Translations under genes and position numbers: made by a program
Notes under the pieces: model-generated
What the model was told of the DNA's origin: nothing
Databases searched by the model: none
Seen by the model: the letters and a program-made list of their open reading frames with translations, nothing else
In this document: one piece after another, positions 63,744 through 64,000 of the stretch
How the letters are laid out: every line of letters begins with the position of its first letter
Position numbering within the stretch: position 1 is the first letter of the stretch
NCBI GenBank assembly: GCA_042219835.1
Contig: JBHJMN010000009.1
Location: 62,001 to 126,000, forward strand
Length of the DNA: 64,000 nt
Reading direction: 5' to 3'
Source: Paenibacillus_G elgii_A
GTDB taxonomy: Bacteria > Bacillota > Bacilli > Paenibacillales > NBRC-103111

Positions 63744-64000
63744 GAAAAGGTATCGCTCTAAGCGCCGCATTTCTGATTATGATCCTGTTAGCCGTGGTGT
63801 CCGTCGCGGTCGGAGCCGTCTCCGTTCCCGTGCGGGATATCGGACCGAGCTTGCTGTCCGCAAACGGCCCGTTTTATTTTATCGTTCATGAGGTTCGGCT
63901 GCCGCGGGTGATCGTGGGCATTCTGGCAGGTTTCGGGCTTGCGGTCAGCGGCGTCATCCTCCAAAGCTTGGTCCGCAATCCGCTCGCCAGTCCCGACGTG
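63740..64000 (+). CDS. FecCD-type iron-siderophore permease, second subunit (partial)
   Basis: N-terminal 87 residues, cut by the window edge. The start overlaps the previous stop (ATGA) and has AAAGGAGGG upstream. EVRLPRVIVGILAGFGLAVS and GVILQSLVRNPLASPDV are family hallmarks. It forms the permease heterodimer with the preceding gene; an ATPase gene is expected outside the window or elsewhere. Confidence 0.94.
   Translation, partial: MRKGIALSAAFLIMILLAVVSVAVGAVSVPVRDIGPSLLSANGPFYFIVHEVRLPRVIVGILAGFGLAVSGVILQSLVRNPLASPDV

Noticed and set aside
1..64000. CRISPR arrays, tRNA or rRNA genes
   Set aside because: No regularly spaced repeats, no cloverleaf with a CCA-type end and no rRNA segments were noticed on reading; a tRNAscan or CRISPR finder run was not possible.

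Overview
The window looks like chromosomal DNA of a spore-forming Firmicute of the Paenibacillaceae (Paenibacillus-like). The reasons are strong AGGAGG-type ribosome binding sites, frequent TTG/GTG starts, a perfect CcpA-type cre site, a Fur box, a copper-amine-oxidase-stalk surface protein, a 7TM hybrid sensor kinase and large NRPS/PKS genes. This is inferred from gene content; no rRNA, tRNA or CRISPR array was seen.

Layout. (1) 1-7300, minus strand: an acyl-CoA degradation operon (acyl-CoA dehydrogenase, thiolase, acyl-CoA dehydrogenase, fused isobutyryl-CoA mutase IcmF, 3-hydroxyacyl-CoA dehydrogenase) with a cre site upstream. (2) 8.0-19.9 kb: a secreted stalk-domain protein, a gene broken by two frameshifts, a secreted GH19 chitinase, a TetR/alpha-beta hydrolase divergent pair, an MDR oxidoreductase, a 1037-residue hybrid kinase and a luciferase-like oxidoreductase. 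(3) 20.1-27.1 kb: cysJI sulfite reductase, a GntR regulator with an EmrE-type transporter, and a MerR operon with two SRPBCC proteins driven by a textbook 19-bp-spacer MerR promoter. (4) 27.4-31.0 kb: a small secreted protein, an IS remnant, and an SGNH plus MBOAT O-acylation pair.

(5) 31.2-42.1 kb is an accessory island, visibly more AT-rich between about 34 and 41.4 kb. It holds a small basic ORF, a nested hairpin element, a SUKH/SMI1-like protein, two copies of a TnpB (IS605/IS1341-type) element (one intact, one internally deleted but keeping its RNA-encoding end), a flavodoxin-fold reductase, two XRE regulators with repeated operators, an Rpn/PD-(D/E)XK nuclease, a two-gene HEPN-like plus KGGVGR-ATPase unit, and a radC pseudogene. 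The HEPN-like/KGGVGR pair is the best candidate for an undescribed conflict system.

(6) 42.2-60.1 kb, minus strand: one compact five-gene NRPS-PKS operon reading C-A-T / KS-AT-KR-ACP / luciferase-like monooxygenase / C-A-T-E / C-A-T-TE. It predicts a small N-acylated product of three amino acids and one malonate unit. The KR lacks its catalytic Tyr, and the free-standing monooxygenase carries the same N-terminal helix as the next NRPS. (7) 60.2-64.0 kb: an orphan Phd/YefM antitoxin, an AraC regulator, then a Fur-box-controlled siderophore ABC uptake operon cut by the window edge.
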